Source: Hyalella azteca
Lineage: Eukaryota; Arthropoda; Malacostraca; Amphipoda; Hyalellidae
Assembly (NCBI RefSeq): GCF_000764305.2
Contig: NW_025933399.1
Coordinates: forward strand, 124,001 to 188,000
Direction of reading: 5' to 3'
Length of the DNA stretch: 64,000 nt
A program made the position numbers and the translations under genes. Of this stretch, positions 63,111 through 64,000 are shown piece after piece. The notes beneath the pieces are model-generated. The model made no database searches. It saw only the letters and a program-made list of their open reading frames with translations, and was not told where the DNA came from. How positions within the stretch are numbered: position 1 is the first letter of the stretch; every line of letters starts with the position of its first letter.

Positions 63111-64000
63111 AAACTAGGATAAACAAAGCAATGACTTCCAACAAAACCACAACTCGATCACGTTAGGGGAAGAAATCATGAATGTCCAAAATCGTTCCAG
63201 ATGAACTGTGAAAATCTTTAAGCAGTTATAAGACCCAGCACAGATGAACGTCTGAATGGCAGGACCAATAATTTAAAGCTGAAACTCGAACACAAAGAGA
63301 CAATTCAGCTGCTATTGTCCCTGATTATTGTAAGCAAAAAGCCATACTTTTCAGAACTTAGCAAAGATCGACGATGAATTAGAATGAGAGGACACATCTG
63401 TACGCGTGAGCTATGATGTGTCCGGCCAAATCCTCTGGCAAGGGGACGACTGCTGAAGGATATATGAGAAGGTGGAGGACCAGAAGGGAAGAAATGCTCC
63501 CCCGCACACTCCTATACAATTGACCACTTTCCAATGACATATAAAGCAATCCGTTCACCACGATGAATAATTATGTCATGTATCGTATGTAATCTAATAT
63601 AGTTTTGTGGCTTTGTGGAAAATAAAAAATAAAGAGAAAAACATTGGCACGATCATCAGATTCGATTCAATTTGAGGCTTAAAAATGAAATGAGAAATCT
63701 TTATTAGTAAATTGGTGCAGCGAATTTTTTTCAATTTTAAACATGGGAAAACGTTCACATCAATCGTCAATAAATTCAAAAAGCGCAATTCAAGAGACAA
63801 AACACAACTAAACAATGAAAAATGAATATTTAATGTAGTTAAATTGTTTCATTGCACATAAATTCAACTATATATATTTTAAAGGCGAATTGGATTATTT
63901 TCCATACGTAGTTACTTTTTCTATGAAAATATAGAACTGTTTCTGCTTTTAGATTCGTCAAAATTTCAATATGTTCAAATTATTTGAGAAATTGAGTTAC
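63111..64000. other. Unannotated AT-rich stretch to the window end
   Basis: No gene recognised downstream of the promoter-like segment. Short minus-strand frames at 63379-63561 and 63594-63815 have no known motif. Confidence 0.5.

Overview
This window is eukaryotic nuclear DNA, most likely from an invertebrate and plausibly an arthropod. It is AT-rich, and no frame stays open for more than about 150 codons on either strand. There are no operons or ribosome-binding sites. The recognisable content is decayed eukaryotic DNA transposons, miniature inverted-repeat elements and many unrelated minisatellites. I cannot name the species. The composition would suit a large, repeat-rich arthropod genome such as a crustacean, but that is inference only. 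The window reads as an intergenic stretch or part of a very large intron; no complete conventional gene is convincing.

Layout. 0-12 kb: a Mutator-like transposase fossil on the minus strand near 1.6-1.9 kb, triplet-rich low-complexity DNA, degenerate minisatellites, and a first copy of a dispersed repeat at 7.9 kb. 11.6-19 kb: a 29/33-bp array, a perfect 69-bp duplication, paired GATA palindromes, the second dispersed-repeat copy at 18.3 kb and a 23-bp array. 19-34 kb: almost featureless. 34-42 kb: AT-rich tract, 77-bp, 34-bp and 58-bp tandem arrays, a weak LINE-like motif and one open frame ending at a consensus splice donor. 42.5-49.2 kb is the most transposon-rich part. It holds a 323-bp TA-flanked miniature element built from six copies of one 17-bp motif, a 471-bp TTAA-flanked piggyBac-type miniature element, a 22-bp array, a 19-bp minisatellite and a frameshifted pogo/Tigger-like transposase fragment. 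53-64 kb: a perfect 53-bp duplication, 40-bp and 59-bp arrays back to back, a cluster of CRE-type palindromes, a small polyglutamine frame and a promoter-like pair of CCAAT boxes.

The 19-bp minisatellite is interrupted by a single N followed by a back-to-back Tn5 mosaic-end sequence. This is library-junction adapter left in the assembly, not biology, so the array there is mis-assembled.

I found no previously undescribed biological system that I can defend. The most informative objects are the two miniature elements, the transposase fossils that might be related to their mobilisation, and the assembly artefact. Coding calls are low-confidence unless stated.
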